From the NCBI GenBank assembly GCA_038240015.1, contig JBBSEF010000004.1, positions 1 through 64,000 on the forward strand: a stretch of 64,000 bases of DNA, written 5' to 3'. Numbering within the stretch: the stretch's first letter is position 1; each line of letters opens with the position of its first letter. This document shows, piece after piece, positions 36,918 through 45,140 of the stretch. This DNA comes from CAHJXF01 sp038240015 (GTDB lineage: Bacteria > Pseudomonadota > Gammaproteobacteria > Burkholderiales > Burkholderiaceae_D). A program made the translations under genes and the position numbers. The notes below the pieces were generated by a model. It did not search any database. It was not told where the DNA came from and worked only from the letters and a program-made list of their open reading frames with translations.

Positions 36918-36918
36918 C

Positions 36919-38211
36919 TCAGGCCGCCTTCTTCAGGTCGTTCGCTGCAGCGGTGGTTTCCGCGGCGGTCTGTGCAGCATTCGCTGCGGCATCCTTTGCA
37001 GCTCGTGCAGCGACCCACGACGCGAGATGGTTCGCGATGCGCTCGGCCGCGTGGCCGTCCCACAGTTCGGGCGCGCGTCCTCGCTTGCCGCCGCTCGCCA
37101 GGATGTCGAATGCCGCATCGACGATGCGACGCGCGTCGGTACCGCACAACGTATTCGTGCCTTCGGCAATCGTGATCGGTCGTTCGGTGTTCTCGCGCAA
37201 CGTGAGGCATGGAACCCCGAGCGCCGTGGTCTCTTCCTGGAGTCCGCCCGAGTCGGTCAGCACCATGGTCGCGTCGGCCATCAGGCCGAGCATCTCGAGA
37301 TACCCTTGCGGCGGAAGCATCGCGACGCGACGCGCATCGAAACGCTCAGCGAATCCGAACTCGACGACGCGTGCCTGCGTGCGCGGATGCAGCACGAGCA
37401 CCAGCGGCAAGCGCTCGGCCACTCGGTCGAGCGCGCCGAGCAGCCGCGCGAAAGTTTCGCGATCGTCGACGTTCGAGGGTCGATGCATCGTGACGAGGCC
37501 GTAACCCGCGTGGCGACCGGATTCCGATTTGAACGCCGTTTCGTAGATCGGCAAGCCGCGCAGGGTCTGCCGGGCTGGCACCGCGGCCGCGCGGTTGGCC
37601 AGTAGCGTATCGATCATCACGTTGCCGACGAAGACGATGCGCTCGGCGGCAATGCCCTCGGCCGCGAGATTCTTTTCGGCCGATCGTTCGGTGGTGTAGA
37701 GCAGGTCTGCGATCTGATCGGTCAATACGCGATTGATCTCTTCGGGCATGGTGCGGTCGTAGCTGCGAAGACCCGCTTCGACATGCACCACCGGCACGCC
37801 CTTCTTGCTTGCGACCAGCGCGCACGCGATCGTCGAGTTCACATCGCCCACCACCAGCACGGCCGCGGGATGATGGGCGTCGAGAACCGGCTCGAAGCGT
37901 TTCATGATTTCGGCGGTCTGCACTGCATGGCTGGCCGAGCCGACTTCAAGATTGACCGTCGGTCGCGGCATGCCCAGCGCGGTGAAGAAGCCGTCGTTCA
38001 TCGCGGCGTCGTAGTGCTGACCGGTGTGCACGAGCACAGGCCGCAACGTATCGCCGTGCATTTCAAGCGCACGAATGATGGGCGCCATCTTCATGTAATT
38101 GGGTCGCGCGCCGACGACGCACAGGATGGCCAGCGCGGCAGGACGCCGTGACGGGTCCGGGGCCTTGGCCGCGGCCGCGTGCTCACTCGCGATGTCGTCG
38201 ATGCCGCTCAT
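36919..38211 (-). CDS. wecB: UDP-N-acetylglucosamine 2-epimerase (non-hydrolysing)
   Basis: 430 residues. LAILCVVGARPNYMKMAPII, LVHTGQHYDAAMNDGFF, VVGDVNSTIACALVASKKG, HVEAGLRSYDRTMPEEINR and TDSGGLQEETTALG are all canonical. It makes UDP-ManNAc from UDP-GlcNAc for the exopolysaccharide. About 30 Ala/Thr-rich residues (WVAARAAKDAAANAAQ and on) form a helical C-terminal tail beyond the catalytic fold; a similar Ser/Pro-rich N-terminal tip precedes it. Only 2 bp from the ATPase stop. Confidence 0.95.
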   Translation of the reverse strand: MSGIDDIASEHAAAAKAPDPSRRPAALAILCVVGARPNYMKMAPIIRALEMHGDTLRPVLVHTGQHYDAAMNDGFFTALGMPRPTVNLEVGSASHAVQTAEIMKRFEPVLDAHHPAAVLVVGDVNSTIACALVASKKGVPVVHVEAGLRSYDRTMPEEINRVLTDQIADLLYTTERSAEKNLAAEGIAAERIVFVGNVMIDTLLANRAAAVPARQTLRGLPIYETAFKSESGRHAGYGLVTMHRPSNVDDRETFARLLGALDRVAERLPLVLVLHPRTQARVVEFGFAERFDARRVAMLPPQGYLEMLGLMADATMVLTDSGGLQEETTALGVPCLTLRENTERPITIAEGTNTLCGTDARRIVDAAFDILASGGKRGRAPELWDGHAAERIANHLASWVAARAAKDAAANAAQTAAETTAAANDLKKAA

Positions 38212-38213
38212 AT

Positions 38214-39422
38214 TCAGGATTTCATTGCGCCGACCTGGGCTTGCTTCGGTTCACGTTTCGGATCGGGCGTCGCTTCGGATGTTGCTTCGGATTTTTCTTC
38301 GACGCATGGTTCGACGCGTTCTTCGGCGCGCTCTGCGACAGGTTCGGTCGCGCGCAACTGTTCGAGCGTGCGCGCGATGCTCGCCGCTGACTGTTGCAAG
38401 AGATGTACCTGTTCTGCAAGACCGCTGAGCAGAACGCCGTGGGCCTCGCGGGGAAGACGCCGGGAATCGAAGAAAGCCTTGCCGTTGATCACCGAAAGCG
38501 TCGGCGCATAAGCAGGCATGGCGCCCGTCCTGGCGTTGAACCCCGCGTTCAATCCGCCGCGCATTTCCGCGCTTGCAGCCTCGGCCTCTTCATCCGAAAG
38601 GCCGCCGCGCAATTCAGTGCGCAGCTCTTCAGCGACATCCGCCACGTCACTTTCTGCCAAATTGTGTTTCTCACCGAGAAAGGCAGCAAGCAAGACGCGA
38701 TCGCAAAGCACATTGATCTGTCGCGGAATGCCGCCCGCTGCTTCGTGAATCGCCGCGAAAGCCGCCTCATCGAAACTCGGGTTGTTCTGCCAGCCGACCA
38801 GGCCGAGCCGATGCTCGATGTAGGCCTTGGTCTCTTCGGGATCGAGTGGTCCGAGGTGATACGACGCAATCACGCGTTGTCGCAACTGACGCATTTCGGG
38901 CTGCTGCATGATCTGTCGGAACTCGGGCTGCCCGAGCAGAAAACTCTGCAGCAGCGAGCGCTCGTTGGTCTGGAAATTCGACAGCATGCGCAATTCTTCG
39001 ACCGCGCGCGGCGTGAGGTTCTGCGCCTCGTCGACGATCAATAGCGCGCGCTTGCCTTCGAGCTGCAGACGACGAAAGTAGCGCTCGAGCCCGAGCAGCA
39101 GGCTGGCCTTGTCGGGCAGTTCGGGCTGCACGCCGAAGAACGCTCCCGCAACCATGCGCAGCATGTCGTCGGCGTCGAGTTGCGTGCTGACGATTTGCTT
39201 GGCGACCAGGTTGCCTGGCGCAAGCGAGCGCAACAGATTGCGAACCAGCGTGGTCTTGCCCGCGCCGACATCGCCCGTCACGACAATGAAGCCTTCGGCC
39301 TGATGCACGCCGTAGTCGAGATAGGCCATCGCGCGGCCATGGCCGCGGCTGCGATAGAAAAACGCCGGATCGGGATTGAGTTGAAAGGGCTTGCCCGTCA
39401 ACCCGTAGAAGGATTCATACAT
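38214..39422 (-). CDS. XrtA system-associated AAA ATPase (ExeA/GspA-like)
   Basis: 402 residues. MYESFYGLTGKPFQLNPDPA and FFYRSRGHGRAMAYLDYGV open the PEP-CTERM-locus ATPase family. Walker A GDVGAGKT (50-57), Walker B ALLIVDEAQNL, then QTNERSLLQSFLLGQPEFR. After ~270 residues the protein is low-complexity (Glu/Arg/Lys-rich repeats such as EPKREPK) with no recognised domain. GAGGG ribosome-binding site. Its role in secretion or assembly is not established for the family. Confidence 0.93.
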   Translation of the reverse strand: MYESFYGLTGKPFQLNPDPAFFYRSRGHGRAMAYLDYGVHQAEGFIVVTGDVGAGKTTLVRNLLRSLAPGNLVAKQIVSTQLDADDMLRMVAGAFFGVQPELPDKASLLLGLERYFRRLQLEGKRALLIVDEAQNLTPRAVEELRMLSNFQTNERSLLQSFLLGQPEFRQIMQQPEMRQLRQRVIASYHLGPLDPEETKAYIEHRLGLVGWQNNPSFDEAAFAAIHEAAGGIPRQINVLCDRVLLAAFLGEKHNLAESDVADVAEELRTELRGGLSDEEAEAASAEMRGGLNAGFNARTGAMPAYAPTLSVINGKAFFDSRRLPREAHGVLLSGLAEQVHLLQQSAASIARTLEQLRATEPVAERAEERVEPCVEEKSEATSEATPDPKREPKQAQVGAMKS

Positions 39423-39434
39423 GGTCGCCCTCGT

Positions 39435-41081
39435 TCAGAAAGTCAGACGCAGAGAGCCCAGCACGGCATTCTCGCGATAGTTGCCGGAAAAAACATTTCC
39501 TGCGTTGGCGCTGCTGTTGTTGACGTTGTTGGTGTTGCCGTCCTGCCGCGTGTTGCGGTACTGGACCGAACCCGTCAAATTCTTCTGTATCTGTCGATTG
39601 GCCGATAGGCTCAGCACACGCTGCCTGCTGTCTCCCGTTCCGGAGATGGCGCTGTTGTGCGTCTTTAGCGCGCTCGCGCTCGCGCTGGTCAGCGGACCGA
39701 GCTTGTAACTCCAGTTGACCGAATAGCCGGTCTGACGAAAGTTCGTCGCTTGATTGAAGACATCGAAAGCCGTCGTGAGGTTCGACAACGCCTGCGACTG
39801 GGTTCGATAGGCATCGAGCGTCACCGAATTGCGCAGACCGAACAATCCGAGCGAGACCTCGAAGCGCTTCTGCACGTAAAGCTGGTTCGACAGGAAGCCG
39901 GTCACGCCGAACTGCGACGTTGACAATCCCGACTGTTGAAGGATGCCGGTCACCGCCTGCGCCCGTCGCACTGGATCGGGAATAGCGGTCAGCAGAAATT
40001 GATCGAGCAACGCGTACTGCGGATTGGCGACGAGCGCGAGACCGCTCGACGACGAGGTGGTTTGATCGCGGGAGTAAATCACCGTCAACGAGGTATGCGC
40101 GGTCGTTTCGTTGATCGATATGTTGGCGGTTGGACCGAAATAACGATGACCGACCTGAGCACTCACGCGGGTGTGTCGCGTCGGGTTCCAGTCGAATCCG
40201 CCGAAATACGACAGGCCCGACAAGTCGCGATCCGGCAGCGCCGGATAACGGTTGCGGTCGTAGCCGACGCCGGTGCGCAAATGAATCGTCGGCGACAACA
40301 CGTAAGTCAAATTGCTGCCCAACGATTCGACGATGATTTCGTTCGCGCCAGCGAAGACTTGATCGGACCGGTTGTAGGTCAGCCCGCCGCCCAGATCGCG
40401 AGACGAAGTGCCGCTCTGTATGCCTCCGAAGATCGCGCTGGTATGACTGCCCGACAACTGGTTGCTGTCGTAGGTCGAGCTGGTGTATTGATAGCCTGCG
40501 TTGTAGCTCAGATCGTTGCCGAATCGCGAACGCAGTGTGGGACCGAACGAATAGTTCCGGGACTCGGCGCGATTGTTGGAGCCATTGACGGTATTCGCAG
40601 CGAGGCTTCCGAAGGGCGAGACATTCTGTTGAGACACCGAAGCCAGTGCGTCGAAGAACAACAGATTGTCGACCAGCGTGGCGTTGCCCGCCGCGCTCAG
40701 ATAGTTGCGCAGTGATCCACCATTTGTGCCGCGCGCGTAATAAAAATATTGCGGCTGATAGATGAGGTTGACCGACAGCCGCGAGCCCACGCGCGTCAAT
40801 CGAAGTGCCGGAGAAATGGTGGTGACGAAATCCGAACGCTCATTTCCTGGTGAGGCGAGGTTGATGTTGTCCGACCAGGATTCGTCGATCGACAGCGAGG
40901 GCTGCAACCTCCAGGGGTCGCGCGGCGCACCGCCGTTGCCGGCGGTCTGAGCCTGTGCGTTCGCGGTTTGGCTCGTCAATGCGGCGCACGAGGCGATGGC
41001 CGCGACGGTCAACAGTTTCAACGGTAGTCCGCGAGACAACTCCACACGGCGCCGCCGATGCCACCGTTCTTCAATAGCCAT
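39435..41081 (-). CDS. PEP-CTERM system-associated outer-membrane beta-barrel protein
   Basis: 548 residues. A signal peptide (LLTVAAIASCAALTSQTANA, cleavage before QAQ) is preceded by a basic n-region (RRRRVELSRG). The mature part has repeated amphipathic strands with alternating aromatics (LIYQPQYFYYARG, FEVSLGLFGLRNSVTLDAYR) and ends in a terminal Phe (LGSLRLTF), typical of outer-membrane barrels inserted by BAM. Family: uncharacterised XrtA-locus protein, probably the export pore or its partner (inference). The ATG at 41081 overlaps the kinase stop by 11 bp. Confidence 0.9.
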   Translation of the reverse strand: MAIEERWHRRRRVELSRGLPLKLLTVAAIASCAALTSQTANAQAQTAGNGGAPRDPWRLQPSLSIDESWSDNINLASPGNERSDFVTTISPALRLTRVGSRLSVNLIYQPQYFYYARGTNGGSLRNYLSAAGNATLVDNLLFFDALASVSQQNVSPFGSLAANTVNGSNNRAESRNYSFGPTLRSRFGNDLSYNAGYQYTSSTYDSNQLSGSHTSAIFGGIQSGTSSRDLGGGLTYNRSDQVFAGANEIIVESLGSNLTYVLSPTIHLRTGVGYDRNRYPALPDRDLSGLSYFGGFDWNPTRHTRVSAQVGHRYFGPTANISINETTAHTSLTVIYSRDQTTSSSSGLALVANPQYALLDQFLLTAIPDPVRRAQAVTGILQQSGLSTSQFGVTGFLSNQLYVQKRFEVSLGLFGLRNSVTLDAYRTQSQALSNLTTAFDVFNQATNFRQTGYSVNWSYKLGPLTSASASALKTHNSAISGTGDSRQRVLSLSANRQIQKNLTGSVQYRNTRQDGNTNNVNNSSANAGNVFSGNYRENAVLGSLRLTF

Positions 41082-42108
41082 AGTAGCCGTAGCTGTCACC
41101 TGGATTGGAGCGTCGTCCCTTGTTGAGCACCATGCCCACGACTTCACACGACTCGATCGTGGCGAGCGCTTCGCGCAAGGCTTCGTGCGTCGTGTTCTCG
41201 GACTCGACCACCATCACGATCTGTCCCATGTTGGCGGCGAGGGTGCGCGCTTCGGTTGTGACCAGCAGAGGCGGCGAATCGAATATCACGATGCGGTCCG
41301 AATAACGGACGCTCAATTCAGCGAGCAGTGCGGCCATGGCTTCGCTCGCAAGCAGTTCGGTCGCCTGTCGATGCGGCCGACCCGCGGGCAGCAGCGCGAG
41401 CTTGGCGACGTTGGTCCGCACGATCGCATCCGACAGACTGACGTGCGAGTCGAGCAGCACGTCCATCAGACCGATGTCGGGCGCGATGCCGAACTTCTGC
41501 GGAATCGACGGACGCGCGACGTCGGCGTCCACCAGAAGCACGGTGCGGTCGCGCTCCATCGCGATGCTCATCGCGAGGTTGATCGCACAGAAGCTCTTGC
41601 CTTCACGCGGAAATGCGCTGGTGACCATCACGAGATTGCCGTTGCGGATCTTCGCACCGCCACCGAAGGCGTTCTTCAGTAGCGGCCGCTTGATCACGCG
41701 GAACTCTTCGGCCAGCGGCGTCTTGTCGCTGTCGGGCGCAATCATGCCGCCTTCGCGCAGCCGCTCAAGATCGATCGTGACACTCTTGCTGCGGATCGCC
41801 GCCGGCTTGTCGCCTTTGACGTCGTCCCGGAATTCATCCGAGCGCAGCAACGCTTCGGGCGGCATCGACCAATCGTCGTCGACAAGCAGCGCTTCGGCAG
41901 GTTCGCGAAGCGACGGCTCGCGAAGGGTCGTCGGTTGTGCAGCGGCGGGCGTGACCGGATGAAGCACCGGATGGACCCGAGGATGATTCACTTCGGCCAT
42001 TCCGGGGTCCGCGAGCACCGCGACATCCTCGGCAGGCTGCACGTCGGCGCGCAATACCGGCGCGGGGATTTCGTCCATGCGCTTGACCGCGCGTTCAATG
42101 AGACTCAC
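41071..42108 (-). CDS. XrtA-associated tyrosine autokinase (BY-kinase, Wzc cytoplasmic-domain type)
   Basis: 345 residues. MSLIERAVKRMDE opens the family. A ~110-residue low-complexity linker precedes the kinase domain with Walker A SAFPREGKSF (164-173), Walker A' TVLLVDADVARPS and Walker B DRIVIFDSPPLL. A Tyr-rich C-terminal tail (SYGYYGY) should be the autophosphorylation cluster. It works with the chain-length protein upstream to control polymer length. GTG start with AGGAGA six bases before it. Confidence 0.95.
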   Translation of the reverse strand: MSLIERAVKRMDEIPAPVLRADVQPAEDVAVLADPGMAEVNHPRVHPVLHPVTPAAAQPTTLREPSLREPAEALLVDDDWSMPPEALLRSDEFRDDVKGDKPAAIRSKSVTIDLERLREGGMIAPDSDKTPLAEEFRVIKRPLLKNAFGGGAKIRNGNLVMVTSAFPREGKSFCAINLAMSIAMERDRTVLLVDADVARPSIPQKFGIAPDIGLMDVLLDSHVSLSDAIVRTNVAKLALLPAGRPHRQATELLASEAMAALLAELSVRYSDRIVIFDSPPLLVTTEARTLAANMGQIVMVVESENTTHEALREALATIESCEVVGMVLNKGRRSNPGDSYGYYGY

Positions 42109-42117
42109 GTTGCTCTC

Positions 42118-43656
42118 CTAAGCCGTGTACGAACGTGCGAGAAAAAATGCCAGACCGGCGCCGTAGCAGGACATCAGTCCCACGGCCCCGACCACGAACC
42201 ACACCAGTTTGTTTCTGCGCGCACGCACTTGCGTTTCGGTCCAGATCATCGTGACAGCGCCGAGGATGGGCAATCCCGATATTTCGCGCAGCGCCTTGCG
42301 ATCCGAAAACGTCGGACGAATCTGGCCCATCAGGAAGGCGACGCCGACGCCGCCGGCCAGTGCGCCGAGAAACACCATCGAGATCAGCAGCACGCGATTG
42401 GGTGCGACCGGCTTGGCTGAAACCCGCGGCGGATCGATCACGCGAAACTCGACCATTCCCGCGGACGCGTCCATGTCGCTCGACATCTGCGCAGACTCGC
42501 GACGTCCGATCAGCTTCTCGTAGTTGCCCTTGTTGACTTCGTAGTCACGATTGAGCTGCTGCAGATCGGCTTCGATCTTGGGCACGTTGTTGGCCGCGGC
42601 CTTGAGTTGGGCGACTCTCGCTTCGTAGTTCGCCACACGCGTCTGCAGTCCAGCCACTTCGGATTCCGACTGCGCGAGTTGCACTTGCAATTGCTGATAG
42701 ACCGGATTTCCCGCGAGCGGCGAACGGCCCGGCGTTGCTACGGCGCGTGCCGCAAGGTCAGCCTTCTTCTGTATTTCGAGTTCGCCGATGATCCGTTTGG
42801 TCGCGACGATGTCGGGATAGGCATCGGTGAAATGCAGGCGCATCTCGTCGAGCTTCTGCTTGAGCGACGCGATGCGCGAATCGATTTCGGGGACGCCGGC
42901 CGCCTGCGCTTCGCCACCTCCGAGAATCACCGGATCCTCGCCGGTCATCTGACGCCGCATGGCAAGGCGACCGTTCTCGGCTTCGGCCAGTTGCAGACGC
43001 GCTGCCGTGAGTTCGTTGCCGGCGTCTATCATTTGTGTGAAGTAGTCCTTGCCCCTCATCATCGCCATGTTGTTGATCTTGAATTCCTTGAGCGCGTTTT
43101 CAGCCTGAGTCAGCTTCTGCTCGTATGCCTTGATCTGGTCGTCGATGAAACGACGCGCGGTGTCGGAGTCCTTGCGCTTGTTGCCCAGGTTCGACTCGAC
43201 AAAAATCGTGAGCAGCGATTGCACGACCTTGCGCGCCGAGTCGGGATTCGAATTGCGGAACGCGATCGTGTAGAGGTTGATGCCGCCGCTGCTGCTCAAA
43301 TTGATCGTGCGCGTCAGATACTCGATCTGCGTCTCGGTCTGATCGCTGGTTTTCGCGAGCAGGTTCAGGTCTGACATGCCGACCACCTTCTCGATGTTGG
43401 GCCGGCTGATCAACGTGCGGCTCATCATCGCGATCTGCTGGTCGAGATTGGGCTCGACCGTCAGGCCCGACATCAAAGGCTTGAGCACCGACTGCGTATC
43501 GACATACACGCGTGCCGAGGCCTCGTATTGATCGGGCATCAGGTAGACCGCAACGGCGCCGACCACGACGATCAGCCAGGCCGCAACCAGGCCGATCCAT
43601 CGGTGGAGCCACACATCGCGGACCACGCGGCGAAATTGTTCGACGATCTCATTCAT
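42118..43656 (-). CDS. XrtA system polysaccharide chain-length determinant (Wzz/PCP-2 type)
   Basis: 512 residues. N-terminal Wzz domain with a membrane helix (IGLVAAWLIVVVGAVAVYLM), a long periplasmic coiled-coil (Gln/Ala/Glu-rich, e.g. AQSESEVAGLQTRVANYEAR) and a second helix at ~425 (VLLISMVFLGALAGGVGVAF), then a third hydrophobic segment near the end. No fused kinase: the kinase is the separate next gene. GAGAAA ribosome-binding site. It regulates exopolysaccharide length at the inner membrane. Confidence 0.95.
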   Translation of the reverse strand: MNEIVEQFRRVVRDVWLHRWIGLVAAWLIVVVGAVAVYLMPDQYEASARVYVDTQSVLKPLMSGLTVEPNLDQQIAMMSRTLISRPNIEKVVGMSDLNLLAKTSDQTETQIEYLTRTINLSSSGGINLYTIAFRNSNPDSARKVVQSLLTIFVESNLGNKRKDSDTARRFIDDQIKAYEQKLTQAENALKEFKINNMAMMRGKDYFTQMIDAGNELTAARLQLAEAENGRLAMRRQMTGEDPVILGGGEAQAAGVPEIDSRIASLKQKLDEMRLHFTDAYPDIVATKRIIGELEIQKKADLAARAVATPGRSPLAGNPVYQQLQVQLAQSESEVAGLQTRVANYEARVAQLKAAANNVPKIEADLQQLNRDYEVNKGNYEKLIGRRESAQMSSDMDASAGMVEFRVIDPPRVSAKPVAPNRVLLISMVFLGALAGGVGVAFLMGQIRPTFSDRKALREISGLPILGAVTMIWTETQVRARRNKLVWFVVGAVGLMSCYGAGLAFFLARSYTA

Positions 43657-43734
43657 TGCATTTCTCGCGAAGTAAACGTTCGGAGGAAGACCGGGGGGCC
43701 GGGCATCAATCGGCCCGTGCCGGCCACCGGGTCA

Positions 43735-44382
43735 TCAGAAATAACTTTCGGGGATGATCAGCACATCGCCCGGGCGCATATCGACGTTGGCGCTGACATC
43801 GCCCTTCTGCAGCAGATCGTTCAGACGCACGCGATACTGGGTGTTGCCTTCGCGGGTTCGAAGGATCGTCGCGCGATTGCCCGCGGCAAAGTCGGTCACG
43901 CCGCCCACCGCGATCATCACGTCAAGCAGCGACATGTTCTGCCGATATGGCAGGGTTTGCGGACGCGCTGCCTGCCCGACGATGCGGATTTGTTCGCTGT
44001 ACGGACCCACGAACCCGGTCACGATAATGGTGACGATGGGGTCCTGAATATATTTGGTCAGCGCCTTTTCAACCTCACGCGCCAGTTGCGTCGGCGTCTT
44101 GTTGGTCGCCTTGACGTCTTCGACCAGCGGTGTCGTGATCATCCCGTCGGGGCGAACCGGAACACTGGTCGAGAGTTCAGGGTTGCGCCAGATCACGATG
44201 TTGAGGTTGTCGCCCGGGCCGATCAGATAGCTGTAGTCGGTATTCGCCGGAGCCTGCTGTGGCGCCGGCGGAAATTTGCTTGCGCAACCGGAAGCCGCAA
44301 TGCCGAGCATCGCCGTGAGCAAGAACCAAGCGGCACGGCGAAGACCTGATGAAAACGCGGAGCACGAAGTGATGTGCGGCAT
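43735..44382 (-). CDS. Polysaccharide export lipoprotein (Wza-like, XrtA system)
   Basis: 215 residues. A lipoprotein signal peptide ends IAASGC with the lipidated Cys33; then YSYLIGPGDNLNIVIWRNPE (Poly_export motif) and GDVLIIPESYF at the C-terminus. The short C-terminus lacks the outer-membrane helix of E. coli Wza, as is usual in XrtA loci. The ATG at 44382 is preferred over GTG at 44388 because AGGGAG lies eight bases before it. First gene of the 18-gene minus-strand operon. Confidence 0.93.
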   Translation of the reverse strand: MPHITSCSAFSSGLRRAAWFLLTAMLGIAASGCASKFPPAPQQAPANTDYSYLIGPGDNLNIVIWRNPELSTSVPVRPDGMITTPLVEDVKATNKTPTQLAREVEKALTKYIQDPIVTIIVTGFVGPYSEQIRIVGQAARPQTLPYRQNMSLLDVMIAVGGVTDFAAGNRATILRTREGNTQYRVRLNDLLQKGDVSANVDMRPGDVLIIPESYF

Positions 44383-44436
44383 GGCCACTCTCCCTCTATT
44401 TAATGTTTACATTTCTTGGAAGCTGCGCCTCGGCCC

Positions 44437-44457
44437 GCAAGCGATTCGATTGCTTGC
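44437..44457. repeat. Leader inverted repeat before the export operon
   Basis: GCAAGC, 9-bp spacer, GCTTGC. It lies inside the predicted ~165-nt untranslated leader of the minus-strand operon, so it could form an RNA hairpin or be a protein site. No function can be assigned. Confidence 0.4.
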
Positions 44458-44557
44458 ATGAATGGGCCAGGCCGGGTCGACGATTCTAGCAAAGCAATAT
44501 TCAGCGATTGTGAGTTTCGAACAGCTTCGGCTCCCTCGTGGCTAAGGGCTTATTCGA

Positions 44558-44572
44558 GCAACAAGCGTGCCG
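44558..44572 (-). promoter_or_regulatory. Sigma-54 (-24/-12) promoter for the minus-strand XrtA operon
   Basis: Minus strand reads CGGCACGCTTGTTGC: GG and GC separated by exactly 10 bases, with GGCACG and TTGC perfect to the RpoN consensus. Transcription would start near 44546, leaving a ~165-nt leader before the export lipoprotein gene. Fits PrsR, an NtrC-type activator. Confidence 0.78.
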
Positions 44573-44850
44573 ACCGTTGCAATGGCGTCGACGCGCACAC
44601 CTCCTGTTGGTCGACGAAACGCGTTTGGGTTTTGCCTCTTGAGGCTTGGTGGCCGCGCTCAACCCGCGGTTTGCGACTCGAGACCGAGGCGAAGATTGCC
44701 TCACAAGCACGCGTGTTTCGGCCGGACATACGGGTGTCAATCGGAGGCGGTAAATTGAAATTTGCAAAAACGCGGCTTAGGCAATTGACTTATCGATCGG
44801 TCGGAATTCACGGCATCTATCGCGATGCGCGCCCCGGATTGCGCATGAGG

Positions 44851-44904
44851 TTTAGGGATGATGCGCGTCATTTACTGACGTTTTTTGACAGTTCCATCCC
44901 TAAA
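44851..44904. promoter_or_regulatory. Inverted repeat, candidate upstream activator site
   Basis: TTTAGGGATG (44851-44860) and CATCCCTAAA (44895-44904) are perfect 10-bp inverted arms 34 bp apart. A second short pair, CGTCA (44866-44870) and TGACG (44876-44880), lies inside. About 135-190 bp upstream of the plus sigma-54 promoter and ~280-330 bp from the minus one, which is the usual range for NtrC-family sites. Assignment to PrsR is inference. Confidence 0.5.
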
Positions 44905-45037
44905 ATGCGCGCCACGGCGAGGTCATATCAACCATCGACTCGCACTCGCCGAACTTGAATGCCTGCTCGCGCGCCGCCTCACGGCATGGAGTCTCTCTCC
45001 CTCGGTGCGCATCGAAGCCACCAGACAAGACGAGATC

Positions 45038-45053
45038 AGGCACGCTTCTTGTA
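45038..45053 (+). promoter_or_regulatory. Sigma-54 (-24/-12) promoter for epsB-prsK-prsR
   Basis: AGGCACGCTTCTTGTA: GGCACG then four bases then TTG, with T in place of the final C of the -12 GC. It differs from the divergent minus-strand promoter at only two of 14 core positions. A start near 45064 would give a leader of ~75 nt to the epsB ATG. Confidence 0.68.
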
Positions 45054-45140
45054 CTCCATTTGCTGCGCATTGGCGTCGAGCAGCGCGGACCTTTCCGAGC
45101 TGTCCGCTCATCACGCGATGCAGAACTGGATGATGTTTCT

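Larger units (their letters stand above)
44383..45140. promoter_or_regulatory. 758-bp divergent control region of the XrtA locus
   Basis: No credible gene here; open frames in this stretch have no family features or ribosome-binding sites. It contains a minus-strand sigma-54 type promoter (44558-44572), a plus-strand one (45038-45053), a 10-bp inverted repeat between them (44851-44904) and a leader inverted repeat (44437-44457). The arrangement fits control by the sigma-54 activator PrsR encoded downstream. Confidence 0.75.

Noticed and set aside
43697..43725. GGCCGG...CCGGCC inverted repeat between the export and chain-length genes
   Set aside because: Imperfect, G+C only, no T-run; common by chance in such a sequence.
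44866..44886. CGTCA/TGACG hairpin followed by six T as a terminator
   Set aside because: The stem is only 5 bp, no gene ends nearby, and it lies inside a larger inverted repeat, so a protein site is more likely.
44416..44958. 180-codon open frame in the XrtA control region
   Set aside because: No ribosome-binding site or family residues; it crosses the sigma-54 promoter and inverted repeat.
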